This document shows positions 1-8,984 of a stretch of 64,000 bases of DNA, in pieces; the first letter of the stretch is position 1, and the number at the start of each line of letters is the position of its first letter. The stretch covers positions 62,001 to 126,000 of the forward strand of contig DATBLQ010000028.1 in NCBI GenBank assembly GCA_036555325.1, read 5' to 3'. The notes beneath the pieces are model-generated. The model was not told the origin of the DNA, searched no databases, and worked only from the letters and a program-made list of their open reading frames with translations. Position numbers and translations under genes: made by a program. This stretch comes from DATBLQ01 sp036555325. GTDB taxonomy: Bacteria > Pseudomonadota > Alphaproteobacteria > Rhizobiales > Aestuariivirgaceae.

Positions 1-1409
1 GGCTTGGTGCGAAGCCCCGCCGCCACGGCGTTGCGGGCAAGGAGACCGGCACCGATCATGACCGAAGGGTTGGAGGTGTTGGTGCAGGACGTAATGGCGG
101 CGATGACAACGTCGCCATGACCCAAGTCGAAATTGGATCCCTCGACGTGGTGGCGCACGCCGATGCCGGCGCCGGATTTGAAGTCGCCGGCCATAACACG
201 CACGAAGTCGGCCGAGGCCTCCTTCAGAGCCACCCGATCCTGCGGGCGCTTCGGCCCGGCAATCGACGGTTCAACCGAGCCCAGGTCAAGCTCGACGATG
301 ATCGTGTAAATAGGTTCCGGTGCAGAGGTGGTCCACATCAGGCCCTGGGCTTCGGCATATTGTGCAGCAAGCGCCAACAGCGCGGGTGGGCGGCCGGTGC
401 TCTTCATGTAGGCCAAGGTTTCTGCGCTCAAGGGGAAGAAGCCGCATGTTGCGCCGTATTCGGGGGCCATGTTGGCTATGGTGGCGCGATCTTCGAGGGT
501 CAAGCTACCAAGGCCCGGTCCGAAGAACTCGACGAACTTTCCGACCACTCCGGTGCGCCTCAGCATTTGGGTGACAGTCAGCACGAGATCGGTTGCGGTT
601 GTTCCCTGCTGCAAGCTGCCAGAGAGACGGAAGCCGACGACTTCGGGAATGAGCATCGAGATCGGCTGACCAAGCATCGCCGCCTCGGCTTCGATACCTC
701 CCACTCCCCAACCCAAGACGGCGAGCCCGTTGACCATGGTGGTATGACTGTCGGTGCCGACGAGCGTGTCGGGGTATGCGGTTTCTACGCTCTTGCCGCC
801 GATCTTCTGTTTTTTGGTCCATACGGTGCGGGCTAGGTATTCCAAGTTGACCTGGTGACAGATGCCGGTGCCAGGGGGAACAACATTGAAATTGTCGAAG
901 GCTCGCTGTCCCCACTTCAGGAATGTGTAACGTTCCAGATTGCGATCGTACTCAAGCCTTACATTCTGGCGAAAGGATTTGCTGGTGCCAAAAAAATCGA
1001 CCATGACCGAATGATCGATGACCAGGTCGACTGGCGCGAGTGGGTTGATTTTCTTCGGCTCGCCGCCGAGGGTTTTCATGGCGTCGCGCATGGCGGCAAG
1101 ATCGACGACTGCCGGGACGCCGGTGAAATCCTGCATCAAAACCCGGGCGGGACGGAAAGCAATCTCCCGCTCGGTGCGACCCCGATTGTTGAGCCAATCG
1201 GAGATTCCCTCGATATCGTCCTTGCGGACGGTGCGGCCATCCTCATGGCGCAGCATGTTCTCCAGCAGTACCTTAAGGGAGTAGGGCAATCGGGCTATGC
1301 CGGGAAGCCCGTTTTTTTCCGCTGCAGGAAGCGAATAGTAGCTGTAGACCTTTGAGCCCACTTTCAGTGACCGGCGGCATTTGAAACTATCAAGAGAGGG
1401 CGTCATCAT
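1..1409 (-). CDS. acnA: Aconitate hydratase, N-terminal half (runs off the left edge)
   Basis: Aconitase interconverts citrate and isocitrate in the TCA cycle, in the cytoplasm. The frame starts at a double ATG (1409 or 1406) and is still open at base 1, so about 469 residues of a family usually near 890-900 are present. I can read QDFTGVPAVVDLAAMR, GTDSHTTMVNGLAVLGWG and, near residues 441-448, SCTNTSNP, which carries the first cysteine ligand of the [4Fe-4S] cluster. The other two cluster cysteines would lie outside the window. It is divergent from the ccm operon, an arrangement common in alphaproteobacteria. The family assignment is secure; the choice between the two adjacent ATGs is not. 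Confidence 0.96.
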   Translation of the reverse strand, partial: MMTPSLDSFKCRRSLKVGSKVYSYYSLPAAEKNGLPGIARLPYSLKVLLENMLRHEDGRTVRKDDIEGISDWLNNRGRTEREIAFRPARVLMQDFTGVPAVVDLAAMRDAMKTLGGEPKKINPLAPVDLVIDHSVMVDFFGTSKSFRQNVRLEYDRNLERYTFLKWGQRAFDNFNVVPPGTGICHQVNLEYLARTVWTKKQKIGGKSVETAYPDTLVGTDSHTTMVNGLAVLGWGVGGIEAEAAMLGQPISMLIPEVVGFRLSGSLQQGTTATDLVLTVTQMLRRTGVVGKFVEFFGPGLGSLTLEDRATIANMAPEYGATCGFFPLSAETLAYMKSTGRPPALLALAAQYAEAQGLMWTTSAPEPIYTIIVELDLGSVEPSIAGPKRPQDRVALKEASADFVRVMAGDFKSGAGIGVRHHVEGSNFDLGHGDVVIAAITSCTNTSNPSVMIGAGLLARNAVAAGLRTK

Positions 1410-1446
1410 GAGGGGCCTTGGTACTCCAGACGATCTGGTGATGCCC

Positions 1447-1452
1447 TATAAT
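1447..1452 (+). promoter_or_regulatory. Possible -10 box of the ccm operon
   Basis: A perfect TATAAT lies about 105 bases before the ccmA start, just after a short inverted repeat (CCAGA-CGA-TCTGG, 1426-1438) that could be an operator. No good -35 hexamer is found at the usual 16-18 base spacing, so this is only a candidate. Confidence 0.2.
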
Positions 1453-1556
1453 CGTTTTTCGGCTGGTTCACCAGTCCAACAAAGAGCGCAGCAGTTGACC
1501 ACATCGAGAATGGATCCCCGGTGCGCAAGAGTGTTGCCGTTGACGTTCGGCGAACC

Positions 1557-2153
1557 ATGAAGCTCGTCGGGGAAGGGCTTGCGGTCGAACGCGGTGGACG
1601 GTGCGTTTTCAGGGATGTGGATGTCGCGGCGGCAGGAGGCGAACTCGTTCTGCTCGCGGGGCCCAACGGATCGGGAAAGACAAGCCTCATCAAACTCATC
1701 GCGGGGGTGCTCGAGCCGGCGGCGGGGAAGCTGTCGTTCACCGGCGGTGACGATGAGCTGACGATCGGGCAGCAGGCGCATCTCATCGGACACCAGCAGG
1801 CCATCAAGCCGGCGCTCACAGTCTTGGAGAACATGCAGTTTTGGGCCGGCTTTTTCGGCGGAGATCGCGCCATGGCCTGCCTCGACGCGTTCGGGCTTGG
1901 CGAACTTTCCGGGTTGCCGGCGGGGGTACTGTCGGCCGGACAGCGCCGCCGGCTCAGCCTTTCGCGACTATTTCTGTCCTACCGGCCGATCTGGCTGCTG
2001 GACGAACCGAATGTGGGGCTCGATGGCGCGTCACTTGCCCAACTTGCGAACCATATGAGAGAGCATCTGAAGAGCGGCGGTCTCATTGTTGCTGCTGCGC
2101 ACACCGATCTCGGAGTAAAGGCACATCGCACCATCGAACTTGAGGGTAAATGA
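1557..2153 (+). CDS. ccmA: Heme exporter ATP-binding protein CcmA
   Basis: ABC-type ATPase that powers the CcmABCD complex, releasing heme-loaded CcmE for cytochrome c maturation. The 198-residue protein is a bare nucleotide-binding domain: Walker A GPNGSGKT at residues 35-42, signature LSAGQ near 122-126 and Walker B LLDEP near 147. The ATG at 1557 gives the normal family length; a longer in-frame reading from 1521 only adds residues with no family support. The stop TGA at 2151 overlaps the ccmB ATG at 2150, so the two are translationally coupled. First gene of ccmABCDG. Confidence 0.95.
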   Translation: MKLVGEGLAVERGGRCVFRDVDVAAAGGELVLLAGPNGSGKTSLIKLIAGVLEPAAGKLSFTGGDDELTIGQQAHLIGHQQAIKPALTVLENMQFWAGFFGGDRAMACLDAFGLGELSGLPAGVLSAGQRRRLSLSRLFLSYRPIWLLDEPNVGLDGASLAQLANHMREHLKSGGLIVAAAHTDLGVKAHRTIELEGK

Positions 2154-2812
2154 AGACGGCAGCGGCGCTCATGAAACGCGACCTCGCGGTGGCATTCCGG
2201 CAGGGGAGCAGCCTCGGGACGGCGGTTGGATTCTTCCTGACTGTAGTCGTGTTGCTGCCCATTGGTCTCGGACCCGATCAGGCATTGCTCGCCCGAATAG
2301 CGCCGGGGGCGTTGTGGATCGCACTCCTCATGTCGGTGCTGTTGTCGGCAGATCGAATATTCAGCGACGACTTCGAGGACGGTTCGCTCGAGCTTCTGAC
2401 AATGGGGCGAGTGCCGTTCGAAGCAGTAATACTCATCAAGGCGACGGTTCACTGGATAGCGGCTGGGTTGCCACTCGCCGTCATTGCACCGTGCTTAGGG
2501 TTCCTCATCAATATCTCGCCGCAGCAGGTCGTTCCGCTGGCGGCGGCCATGATCGTTGGGTCACTCGGCATATCGCTGCTTGCCACGCTCGGCGCGGCCG
2601 TCACAGTGGGCCTTAGGCGAGGTGGCGTGCTGGTTGCGGTGCTGATCCTGCCGCTCTACGTTCCGTTCCTGGTATTTGGCGTGGCGGCGAGCTCCAATCT
2701 CGTACCAGGAGCAGCGTCTGCGGCGCTGATGGCCCTCGCTGCATTGTCGCTTGCTGCTCTTGTCATGGTACCAATTGCCGCAGCGGCAGCACTTCGATCC
2801 CATATGCGCTAG
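2150..2812 (+). CDS. ccmB: Heme exporter membrane protein CcmB
   Basis: Integral membrane partner of CcmA in the cytochrome c maturation ABC complex. The 220 residues hold about six hydrophobic segments and the N-terminal pattern typical of CcmB (ALMKRDLAVAFRQGSSLG). Length matches the family. The start overlaps the ccmA stop by four bases (ATGA). The product should sit in the cytoplasmic membrane with CcmC and CcmD. Assignment rests on sequence character together with its position between ccmA and ccmC. Confidence 0.94.
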   Translation: MKTAAALMKRDLAVAFRQGSSLGTAVGFFLTVVVLLPIGLGPDQALLARIAPGALWIALLMSVLLSADRIFSDDFEDGSLELLTMGRVPFEAVILIKATVHWIAAGLPLAVIAPCLGFLINISPQQVVPLAAAMIVGSLGISLLATLGAAVTVGLRRGGVLVAVLILPLYVPFLVFGVAASSNLVPGAASAALMALAALSLAALVMVPIAAAAALRSHMR

Positions 2813-2822
2813 AAGCGTCGAT

Positions 2823-3548
2823 ATGCAGACCTTTGCCAATCCAACGCGTTTTCTCAAGCTCTCGGACCGGCTCCTGCCATGGGCGGGCGCGTTGACCTTG
2901 ATTGCCTTCGCCGGCGGCCTTTATCTCGCGCTCGTGGAGGCGCCGCAGGACTACCAGCAGGGCGAAACCGTGCGCATCATGTTCGTCCACGTCCCGGCGG
3001 CGTGGCTGGCGCTATTGGTTTACAGCTTCATGGCGCTTGCCCACAGTACGGCAATCGTGCTGCGTCATCCCTTGGCGGACGTCGCGGCGAAAGCGGCAGC
3101 GCCGCTTGGAGCATCTTTTGCATTTCTGGCGCTGGCAACGGGCTCGCTATGGGGCAAGCCGATGTGGGGAACGTGGTGGCAATGGGGGGATGCGCGGCTC
3201 ACGTCGATGTTCGTTCTGTTCCTTCTCTATCTGGGCTATCTGGCGACATGGGAAGCCATCAGCGATCCTATGCGCGGGGCACGCATCGCCGCCATCGTGG
3301 CGATCGTCGGCTTCATCAATGTGCCGATCGTCAAATTCTCGGTCGACTGGTGGAGCACATTGCACCAGCCGGCGAGCGTGTTGCGTCTCGGCGGGCCGAC
3401 GATCCATAGCAGTCTGCTCCTTCCGCTGATGGCGATGGCTGTGGCCTATGGGATGCTATTCATCTGGCTATGGCTTATCGGCATGAAGGCGGAAATCCTG
3501 AAGCGTCGGGTGCGGCACATGCAAATCGCCGCGGCGGGCAAGGCGTGA
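2823..3548 (+). CDS. ccmC: Heme-handling membrane protein CcmC
   Basis: CcmC presents heme at the outer face of the membrane and loads it onto CcmE. The 241-residue protein shows the tryptophan-rich WWD-type loop WGTWWQWGDARLT at residues 115-127, which contacts heme, and a conserved histidine context MFVHVPAAW near residue 56. About six membrane segments are visible. The ATG at 2823 was chosen because it lies ten bases after the ccmB stop and gives the family length; a longer in-frame extension overlaps ccmB and lacks support. Confidence 0.95.
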   Translation: MQTFANPTRFLKLSDRLLPWAGALTLIAFAGGLYLALVEAPQDYQQGETVRIMFVHVPAAWLALLVYSFMALAHSTAIVLRHPLADVAAKAAAPLGASFAFLALATGSLWGKPMWGTWWQWGDARLTSMFVLFLLYLGYLATWEAISDPMRGARIAAIVAIVGFINVPIVKFSVDWWSTLHQPASVLRLGGPTIHSSLLLPLMAMAVAYGMLFIWLWLIGMKAEILKRRVRHMQIAAAGKA

Positions 3549-3552
3549 GAAG

Positions 3553-3726
3553 ATGGATTTGCACGCTCCAAATGTAGGATTCGTGGTGGCAGCCTATGGG
3601 ATTTCGGCGGTCGTCCTAATCGGCTTGGCGATCAAGACAATTGTCTTTCTCAAGACGCAGGAGCGCCAGCTCACCGGCCTCGAGGAACGACAAGCTCGAC
3701 GCAGGGGCAGTGTCCATGAGCGATAG
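3553..3726 (+). CDS. ccmD: Heme exporter small subunit CcmD (57 residues)
   Basis: Small membrane protein that helps release the heme-charged chaperone CcmE from CcmABC. The reading starts at ATG 3553, four bases after the ccmC stop, and ends at TAG 3724-3726. It has one hydrophobic segment (VVAAYGISAVVLIGLAIK, about residues 11-28) followed by a basic cytoplasmic tail rich in Arg, Gln and Glu (QERQLTGLEERQARRR), the usual CcmD layout. It is easily missed because of its size. Its end overlaps the ccmG start at 3716 by eleven bases. Position and topology both support the call. Confidence 0.9.
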   Translation: MDLHAPNVGFVVAAYGISAVVLIGLAIKTIVFLKTQERQLTGLEERQARRRGSVHER

Positions 3727-4291
3727 AGCCGGGTTGCTCAATTCGCCACGGCTCGGCTTGACGCTGGTGCCGGCCGTGGTTTTCGCAGCGCTCATAGTAA
3801 TCTTCTTCATCGGGCTCAAGAGCGGTGATCCGTCAGTCGTGCCCTCAGCAATCGTTGAGAAGCCGGTGCCGCAGTTCGAGCTTCCACCTCTCGCAGGCAG
3901 CGGCATTGCGGGACTCAAATCGGCGGACCTGAAGACGGGCAAGGTCGCGGTCGTCAATGTCTGGGCCTCGTGGTGCGGACCTTGCCGGACCGAGCACCCG
4001 GTACTTATGGAGCTTTCCAAGCGCAAGGACATCTTCCTTGCCGGCATCAACTACAAGGACGAGCCCCAAAATGCGCGACGATTCCTTGCAAGCTTCGGGC
4101 AGCCGTATGCAGCGATCGGAGCGGACGATAAGGGCCGCGCATCGATCGATTGGGGGGTATATGGGGTGCCGGAGAGTTTCGTGGTCGACGGCAATGGGAT
4201 CGTACGCTTCAAGTGGGTAGGTCCGATCGCCGATCAAGCGGCGCGCGAGAAGCTGGAGACGGCCATAAGGCGTGCGCAAACAGAAGACTAG
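3716..4291 (+). CDS. ccmG: Thiol:disulfide interchange protein CcmG/DsbE
   Basis: Membrane-anchored periplasmic thioredoxin that keeps apocytochrome c thiols reduced for heme attachment. The 191-residue protein has an N-terminal membrane anchor (LTLVPAVVFAALIVIFFIG, about 15-33) and a thioredoxin fold with the active site WCGPC at residues 86-90. The later GVPESFVVD stretch carries the usual cis-proline region. The start at 3716 overlaps the end of ccmD. It closes the ccm operon here; ccmE, ccmF and ccmH are not in the window. Confidence 0.94.
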   Translation: MSDRAGLLNSPRLGLTLVPAVVFAALIVIFFIGLKSGDPSVVPSAIVEKPVPQFELPPLAGSGIAGLKSADLKTGKVAVVNVWASWCGPCRTEHPVLMELSKRKDIFLAGINYKDEPQNARRFLASFGQPYAAIGADDKGRASIDWGVYGVPESFVVDGNGIVRFKWVGPIADQAAREKLETAIRRAQTED

Positions 4292-4357
4292 TCGATTGCG
4301 AAGCCAAGCGCACGGCGAGCAACCTTACCCGCGCCAGTCGCCACTTAACCATTTCGG

Positions 4358-4846
4358 CTAACGCAGCTTCCGCTTGCTCCGCTCAGCGCCGCCTCTTTCG
4401 GCGCGCTGCTCGTCGAGTTTGCCCGCCAGAACGGCAAGTGATTCAACGAAGGGCCGACGGTGTGAGGACGGCACGACGGCGAGAATCGCCTTGTCCACCT
4501 CATCAGCACCGGGTTGGGCGGTCTTGAGAGCCTTTCTTCCAGCCGCGGTTATGCGAACGGTGTTGGTGCGCCCGTCATCGCGTGTGCGACGGCGCTGCAA
4601 ATAGCCTTGCGACATCAGGCGCGCAACGAGGTCGGCGAGCGTCGACCGGTCGATGCCGGTGAGCTTAACGAGCAATGTCTGGCTAATGCCATCGTTCTGC
4701 TCAACGGCGAACAACACGGTGAATTGCCTCTGGGTGAGCCCTGATTTTCCCACCTCATCCATGTAGATGTCGGCCGCATATTGTGCGGCCCGCTTCAAGA
4801 GGTGGTAAGGAGAACGCGTGAATTGTCTGATATCCTTGGCCGTCAT
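4358..4846 (-). CDS. MarR-family transcriptional regulator
   Basis: Winged helix-turn-helix DNA-binding protein of 162 residues. The recognition region reads ISQTLLVKLTGIDRSTLADL followed by the wing GYLQRRRTRDDGRTN, both typical of MarR. The ligand or stress sensed cannot be told from the sequence. The chosen ATG (MTAKDIRQF) has GGAG about 13 bases upstream; an in-frame ATG 33 codons earlier (4945) adds an Arg/Gly-rich leader unlike the family. The gene is convergent with ccmG and has no obvious operon partner. The 167 bases upstream of it contain no other gene I can support. Confidence 0.85.
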   Translation of the reverse strand: MTAKDIRQFTRSPYHLLKRAAQYAADIYMDEVGKSGLTQRQFTVLFAVEQNDGISQTLLVKLTGIDRSTLADLVARLMSQGYLQRRRTRDDGRTNTVRITAAGRKALKTAQPGADEVDKAILAVVPSSHRRPFVESLAVLAGKLDEQRAERGGAERSKRKLR

Positions 4847-5013
4847 ATGCCGTTCCCTGCTCCGACCCCGGCTTGCCCCGATGCCGCATCGAATCGTCCC
4901 TAACACGCCTGTCCGACCAGGCCGGCACAAAATGCCAGTCTTCATACAACAGTCGGTTAACGCTTATTGATAGAATCTTCCGCCGAAGGAGTCGAATCGA
5001 GAATAAGCCGGCG

Positions 5014-5589
5014 CTATTGTCGCGAGTGGGTCTCGATCATGTGACGGTGCATGAGCGGTGCCTGTGACAGAGCGAACAACAATGTGAGCGGCAGAATGCC
5101 GAACACCTTGAAGTTCACCCAATGATCAGTGCTCACCGTTCGCCAGACGATTTCATTCAGCCCGGCGAGAGCAAAGAAAAACAGGCCCCAGCGCAGGGTG
5201 AGAATGCGCCAGCCCGCATCGTCCATCTTCAAAGCCTCGCCAAGGAGAAGCTTCAAGAACTGCTTACCAAAATAGAGGCCGACCAGAAGAATTGCGCCAA
5301 AGAGTGCGTTCACCAACGTGACTTTCACCTTGATGAAAGTGTCGTTGTGCAGCCAGAGTGTCAGACCCCCGAACACGGCAACGAAGACCGCTCCGATCAA
5401 CGGCACCATGGCAAGCTTGCGGGTCAAGGTTAGGGATACCGCCAAAGCAATGGTGGTGGCCGCCATGAATACACCGGTTCCCCAGAAGATCCCGCCCTTG
5501 GCATTGGCGATGAAAAAAGAAATGAGCGGGCCCCATTCGACAAGAATCCGCACTCCCGGTGACATACGCGTATCAGAGTTTGCTGGCAT
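5014..5589 (-). CDS. yciB: YciB / intracellular septation protein A family membrane protein
   Basis: Polytopic inner-membrane protein of about 191 residues with five or six hydrophobic segments. The stretches FFIANAKGGIFWGTG and WVNFKVFGILPLTLLF are characteristic of the YciB/IspZ family, linked in enterobacteria to cell envelope and septation. The ATG at 5589 overlaps the ftsY stop by one base (TGATG); a GTG one codon earlier is also possible. It is the last gene of the dapF-mtaB-ftsY-yciB run, a gene order I associate with alphaproteobacteria. The family is clear; the molecular function is not settled even in model species. Confidence 0.9.
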   Translation of the reverse strand: MPANSDTRMSPGVRILVEWGPLISFFIANAKGGIFWGTGVFMAATTIALAVSLTLTRKLAMVPLIGAVFVAVFGGLTLWLHNDTFIKVKVTLVNALFGAILLVGLYFGKQFLKLLLGEALKMDDAGWRILTLRWGLFFFALAGLNEIVWRTVSTDHWVNFKVFGILPLTLLFALSQAPLMHRHMIETHSRQ

Positions 5590-6674
5590 CACCTCTCCTT
5601 GCGTTCCAGGCCGACGATGGCGCGGGAGAATGCTGCGGCATCGAACGGTTGCAAGTCCTCAATCCTCTCCCCAACGCCGACCGCATGCACCGGCAAGGCA
5701 AAACGCTCGGCAATGGCAACCAGAATGCCACCTCGGGCGGTGCCATCAAGCTTGGTCATAATGAGACCGGTAACACCTGCCGACCGCTGAAACATCTCCA
5801 CCTGACGCAAGGCATCTTGGCCGGTGGTGGCGTCGAGCACCAAAAGCGTGGCGTGGGGGAGGGCAGGGTCCTGCTTTTTCAGGACACGGATGATTTTTTC
5901 AAGTTCGGCCATAAGGTGGGCCTTGTTCTGAAGACGACCGGCGGTGTCGATGATCAGAACGTCGCTCTTATGCTGGCGAGCGGCAGTCAAGGCTTCGAAG
6001 GCCACGCCAGCAGCGTCGGCTCCGGTTGGACGCGAGATCACTTTCGCCCCGGTTCTCGACCCCCACACGCTGAGCTGCTCGATGGCGGCGGCACGAAAGG
6101 TGTCGCAGGCGGCAAGGGTGACATTGAGACCTTCGCCGCGTGCAATCGCAGCAAGCTTGCCTATTGTGGTGGTCTTTCCCGAACCATTGACGCCGACCAG
6201 GAGAACGACGAAGGGCCGTTTGGCTGCATCAAAGGAGAGCGGCCGCTGGACTGGTGCAAGGACTTGGGAAATTTCGTCAGCGAGGATTTTCTTTACGTCG
6301 TTGGGTTCGATTTCACGGTCGTGACGGCCCCTGGCCAGAGCGGCAGTGATACGGCCGGCCATAACGGGGCCGAGATCGGCGCCGATCAGAATGTCGTCAA
6401 GCTCGGCAAGGGTTTCCTCATTGAGGCGGCGTTTGGTGAAGACGTCGGAGATGCTGGTGGACAGCGCGCGGGACGATTTCGAAAGGCCGTCCTTCAGACG
6501 GGTGAACCAGCCTGTGTCGGCGACTGGAGGTGCGGCGATGATTGCCGGCTCGCCTGCGTCTAAAGGCTCAGCACTCGGCCCCAGATCGTCCGGCTGAACC
6601 TCTTCCGGCGTGGCTTCCGGAGAAGGCACCCCAGGATCGCGATCGAGGCCGATGAATTTCCTGAAAAGGCTCAT
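5589..6674 (-). CDS. ftsY: Signal recognition particle receptor FtsY
   Basis: SRP receptor GTPase that docks ribosome-SRP complexes on the inner membrane. The 361-residue protein has an acidic, low-complexity N-terminal region (about residues 10-60), then the NG domain: GVNGSGKTTTIGKLA (P-loop), DTFRAAA, DTAGRL, TKLDG and the closing GVGE motif. These distinguish it from Ffh by the presence of the acidic region and lack of an M domain. Start overlaps the mtaB stop (ATGA), end overlaps yciB. Its partner Ffh is encoded about 3 kb away at 9760-11379. Confidence 0.96.
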   Translation of the reverse strand: MSLFRKFIGLDRDPGVPSPEATPEEVQPDDLGPSAEPLDAGEPAIIAAPPVADTGWFTRLKDGLSKSSRALSTSISDVFTKRRLNEETLAELDDILIGADLGPVMAGRITAALARGRHDREIEPNDVKKILADEISQVLAPVQRPLSFDAAKRPFVVLLVGVNGSGKTTTIGKLAAIARGEGLNVTLAACDTFRAAAIEQLSVWGSRTGAKVISRPTGADAAGVAFEALTAARQHKSDVLIIDTAGRLQNKAHLMAELEKIIRVLKKQDPALPHATLLVLDATTGQDALRQVEMFQRSAGVTGLIMTKLDGTARGGILVAIAERFALPVHAVGVGERIEDLQPFDAAAFSRAIVGLERKER

Positions 6675-7927
6675 CGGAGGACAGCGGCAAGAAGATGATC
6701 GGAGGTGCAGCCGGTGATCGCCGCCTCGGTTATCGTGCGGGGGGCGACGGGAGCGGCGAAGCGAACGGGGGCGAAATGCTCGGTATGGCCACGGTTGCCG
6801 TGCTCGACAAGGACCGACCGGGTCTTGCCGATCTGACCTTGCATGAAATCGGCCCGCAAACGGGCGCCCTTGTTTCTGAGAATGGCGGCGCGTTCAGAGA
6901 GGAGGCCGGCTGGAAGTTGTGGCATACGCGCGGCGGGCGTGCCCGGGTGCGGGGAAAAGGGAAAGATGTGCAAGTAGGTCAGGCGGCACTCTTGGATGTG
7001 GTTCAAGGTGTTGGAGAACATCTGGTCGGTCTCGGTGGGAAAGCCGGCGATAAAGTCGGCACCGAACACGATATCCTTGCGCACCTGCCGCAAGCGCTCG
7101 GTAAAGGTCAATGCGTCGATCCGACGATGGCGACGTTTCATTCGCTTTAGAATCATGTCGTCCCCCGACTGCAGGGACAGATGAACATGGGGAAGGAGCC
7201 GTTCGTCTTCAGCAAAGGCGCGGAGCAGATCGGAATCGGCCTCCACGGAATCGATCGAGGACAGACGCAGGCGTCGAAGCTCGGGCAGTGACCTCAAGAT
7301 TTTTCGCACCAGCACTCCGAGGGCCGGACGCCCTGGAAGGTCGGCGCCATAGGCGGTAATGTCGACACCGGTCAGAACCGCCTCATGGTAACCGGCGTGA
7401 ACGAGGCGGCGCAGCTCCTCGATGATGGCGCCGATCGGCACGGAGCGTGAAGGCCCCCGGGCAAAGGGAATGATGCAAAAGGTACAGCGATGATCGCAGC
7501 CGTTCTGGATCTGGACGAAGGCCCGCGAATGGCCGGCGAAACTCCCGACCATATGAGAGGCGACTTCGGCTACCTCGGCTATCGAATTCACCTTGACCTT
7601 TTCTTGCTCATCTAAGCCGAAGGCGCGGTAGCTGTGCGGCGAGAGCTTCTCGATGTTCCCCAAAACAAGGTCGACTTCCGGCATCGAAGCGAACATCCGG
7701 GGATTTACCTGGGCGGCACAGCCGGTCACGACGATCCGCGCCCCGGGACGTTCGGCTCTGGCGCGACGGATGGATTGGCGGGCCTGGCGCATTGCTTCCG
7801 CTGTCACGGCACAGGTGTTGAAGACGACAGCGTCGTTGAGCCCGGCGACCTTGGCAGCGGCGCGAATGACTTCTGACTCGTAGGTATTGAGCCGGCAGCC
7901 AAACGATCGGATGTCGAGGATAGTCAT
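6671..7927 (-). CDS. mtaB: tRNA t6A37 methylthiotransferase MtaB
   Basis: Radical SAM enzyme that converts N6-threonylcarbamoyladenosine-37 of tRNA into its 2-methylthio form. In 418 residues I see the N-terminal UPF0004 domain with cysteine contexts SFGCRLN, FNTCAVT and VVTGCAAQ that bind the auxiliary [4Fe-4S] cluster, then the radical SAM motif CDHRCTFC, and a C-terminal TRAM-like part. The two-cluster pattern with this length fits MtaB better than MiaB (usually 440-480) or RimO. Overlaps dapF upstream and ftsY downstream by four bases each. Confidence 0.93.
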   Translation of the reverse strand: MTILDIRSFGCRLNTYESEVIRAAAKVAGLNDAVVFNTCAVTAEAMRQARQSIRRARAERPGARIVVTGCAAQVNPRMFASMPEVDLVLGNIEKLSPHSYRAFGLDEQEKVKVNSIAEVAEVASHMVGSFAGHSRAFVQIQNGCDHRCTFCIIPFARGPSRSVPIGAIIEELRRLVHAGYHEAVLTGVDITAYGADLPGRPALGVLVRKILRSLPELRRLRLSSIDSVEADSDLLRAFAEDERLLPHVHLSLQSGDDMILKRMKRRHRRIDALTFTERLRQVRKDIVFGADFIAGFPTETDQMFSNTLNHIQECRLTYLHIFPFSPHPGTPAARMPQLPAGLLSERAAILRNKGARLRADFMQGQIGKTRSVLVEHGNRGHTEHFAPVRFAAPVAPRTITEAAITGCTSDHLLAAVLR

Positions 7928-8787
7928 GAGACTGTCTCGAGAAGGTGGTCGGGAAGCTCGCCTTCGAATTCATAGGTGAAGGGGCCGGTCATCAAGATGT
8001 GGTCATCGCTCCTTCGCCAGTCGATGGTCAGATCGCCGCCCGGCAGGGTGATGATGACCTTCCGCCCGACGAGCTTGAGGCGACAGCCGGTGACCGCCGC
8101 AGCACAAGCGGCGGTGCCACAGGCGCGGGTAAGACCGGCGCCGCGTTCCCAAACCTTGAGCAGCAAGCGGTCCCGCGAGACGACCTGGGCCAGTGAAATA
8201 TTGGCGCGCTCAGGGAACATCGGATGATTTTCGAGCATCGGACCCAACCGGGCGAGATCGAAAGCGGAAACATCCTTGACCCAAAATATGCAGTGCGGGT
8301 TGCCGACGTTGACTACCGAGGGGGAATGAAGAACGGGATCGTCGATTGGCCCCACCTGCAGCTCGATGTGCCGAGTATCGCGAAATTCCTCAGCCAACGG
8401 AATATCTTGCCAGCCGAAGCGCGGGGAACCCATGTCGACGGTGACTTGACCCTCACCGGCGCGCGTGCACTGCAAAACGCCGCCATCAGTGGCAATCGTT
8501 ACTTGCTGCCTGCCGGTCTCGCGAAAAATGAGATCGGCAACACAGCGCGAACCATTGCCGCAGCTCTCGACCTCGTCACCGGAGCTGTTCCAGATGCGCA
8601 TTCGAACATCTGCCGAGGAAGACGGTTCAAGAACGATCACCTGATCGCAACCTATGCCTGATTTTCTATCGGCGATGGCGCGGGCGCAGCGATCATCCAT
8701 GGGCAGGCGATGCGCTCTGGAATCGAGAATGACGAAATCATTCCCCAGTCCGTTCATCTTGCGGAAATGTATCGAATTGCCGACCAT
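7924..8787 (-). CDS. dapF: Diaminopimelate epimerase
   Basis: Epimerises LL- to meso-diaminopimelate for lysine and peptidoglycan synthesis. The 287-residue protein shows the N-terminal MNGLGNDFVILD motif and the two catalytic cysteine contexts, ESCGNGSRC and ACGTAAC. Length is standard. It is the first gene of a tightly overlapping minus-strand run with mtaB, ftsY and yciB; its own start lies next to a 197-base gap (8788-8984) shared with the divergent gene at 8985, in which I see no other feature. Confidence 0.96.
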   Translation of the reverse strand: MVGNSIHFRKMNGLGNDFVILDSRAHRLPMDDRCARAIADRKSGIGCDQVIVLEPSSSADVRMRIWNSSGDEVESCGNGSRCVADLIFRETGRQQVTIATDGGVLQCTRAGEGQVTVDMGSPRFGWQDIPLAEEFRDTRHIELQVGPIDDPVLHSPSVVNVGNPHCIFWVKDVSAFDLARLGPMLENHPMFPERANISLAQVVSRDRLLLKVWERGAGLTRACGTAACAAAVTGCRLKLVGRKVIITLPGGDLTIDWRRSDDHILMTGPFTYEFEGELPDHLLETVS

Positions 8788-8984
8788 GGCGCGCCTTATA
8801 TGGTGAAATTGGGACAGAATACCAGTCGTTTCAGCGGTTCAGGGAGAAGCGGATAACAAGGTAGCCGCCGGCCGCGAGCGAGCCTGTTCGTTCAAGGAAA
8901 AAGGCTTCAACTGTGGCGATTTTGCGCCTAGCATTCGGCGTTGCGATTCGCGTTGGGCGGCACACAGGTGGCGTGGAGGCGAGG

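Noticed and set aside
117..836. 239-codon open frame on the plus strand
   Set aside because: It is the complement of the aconitase coding strand, which shows diagnostic motifs; GC-rich DNA gives long antisense frames.
5559..6563. 334-codon plus-strand frame
   Set aside because: Antisense of ftsY, which has all SRP GTPase motifs.
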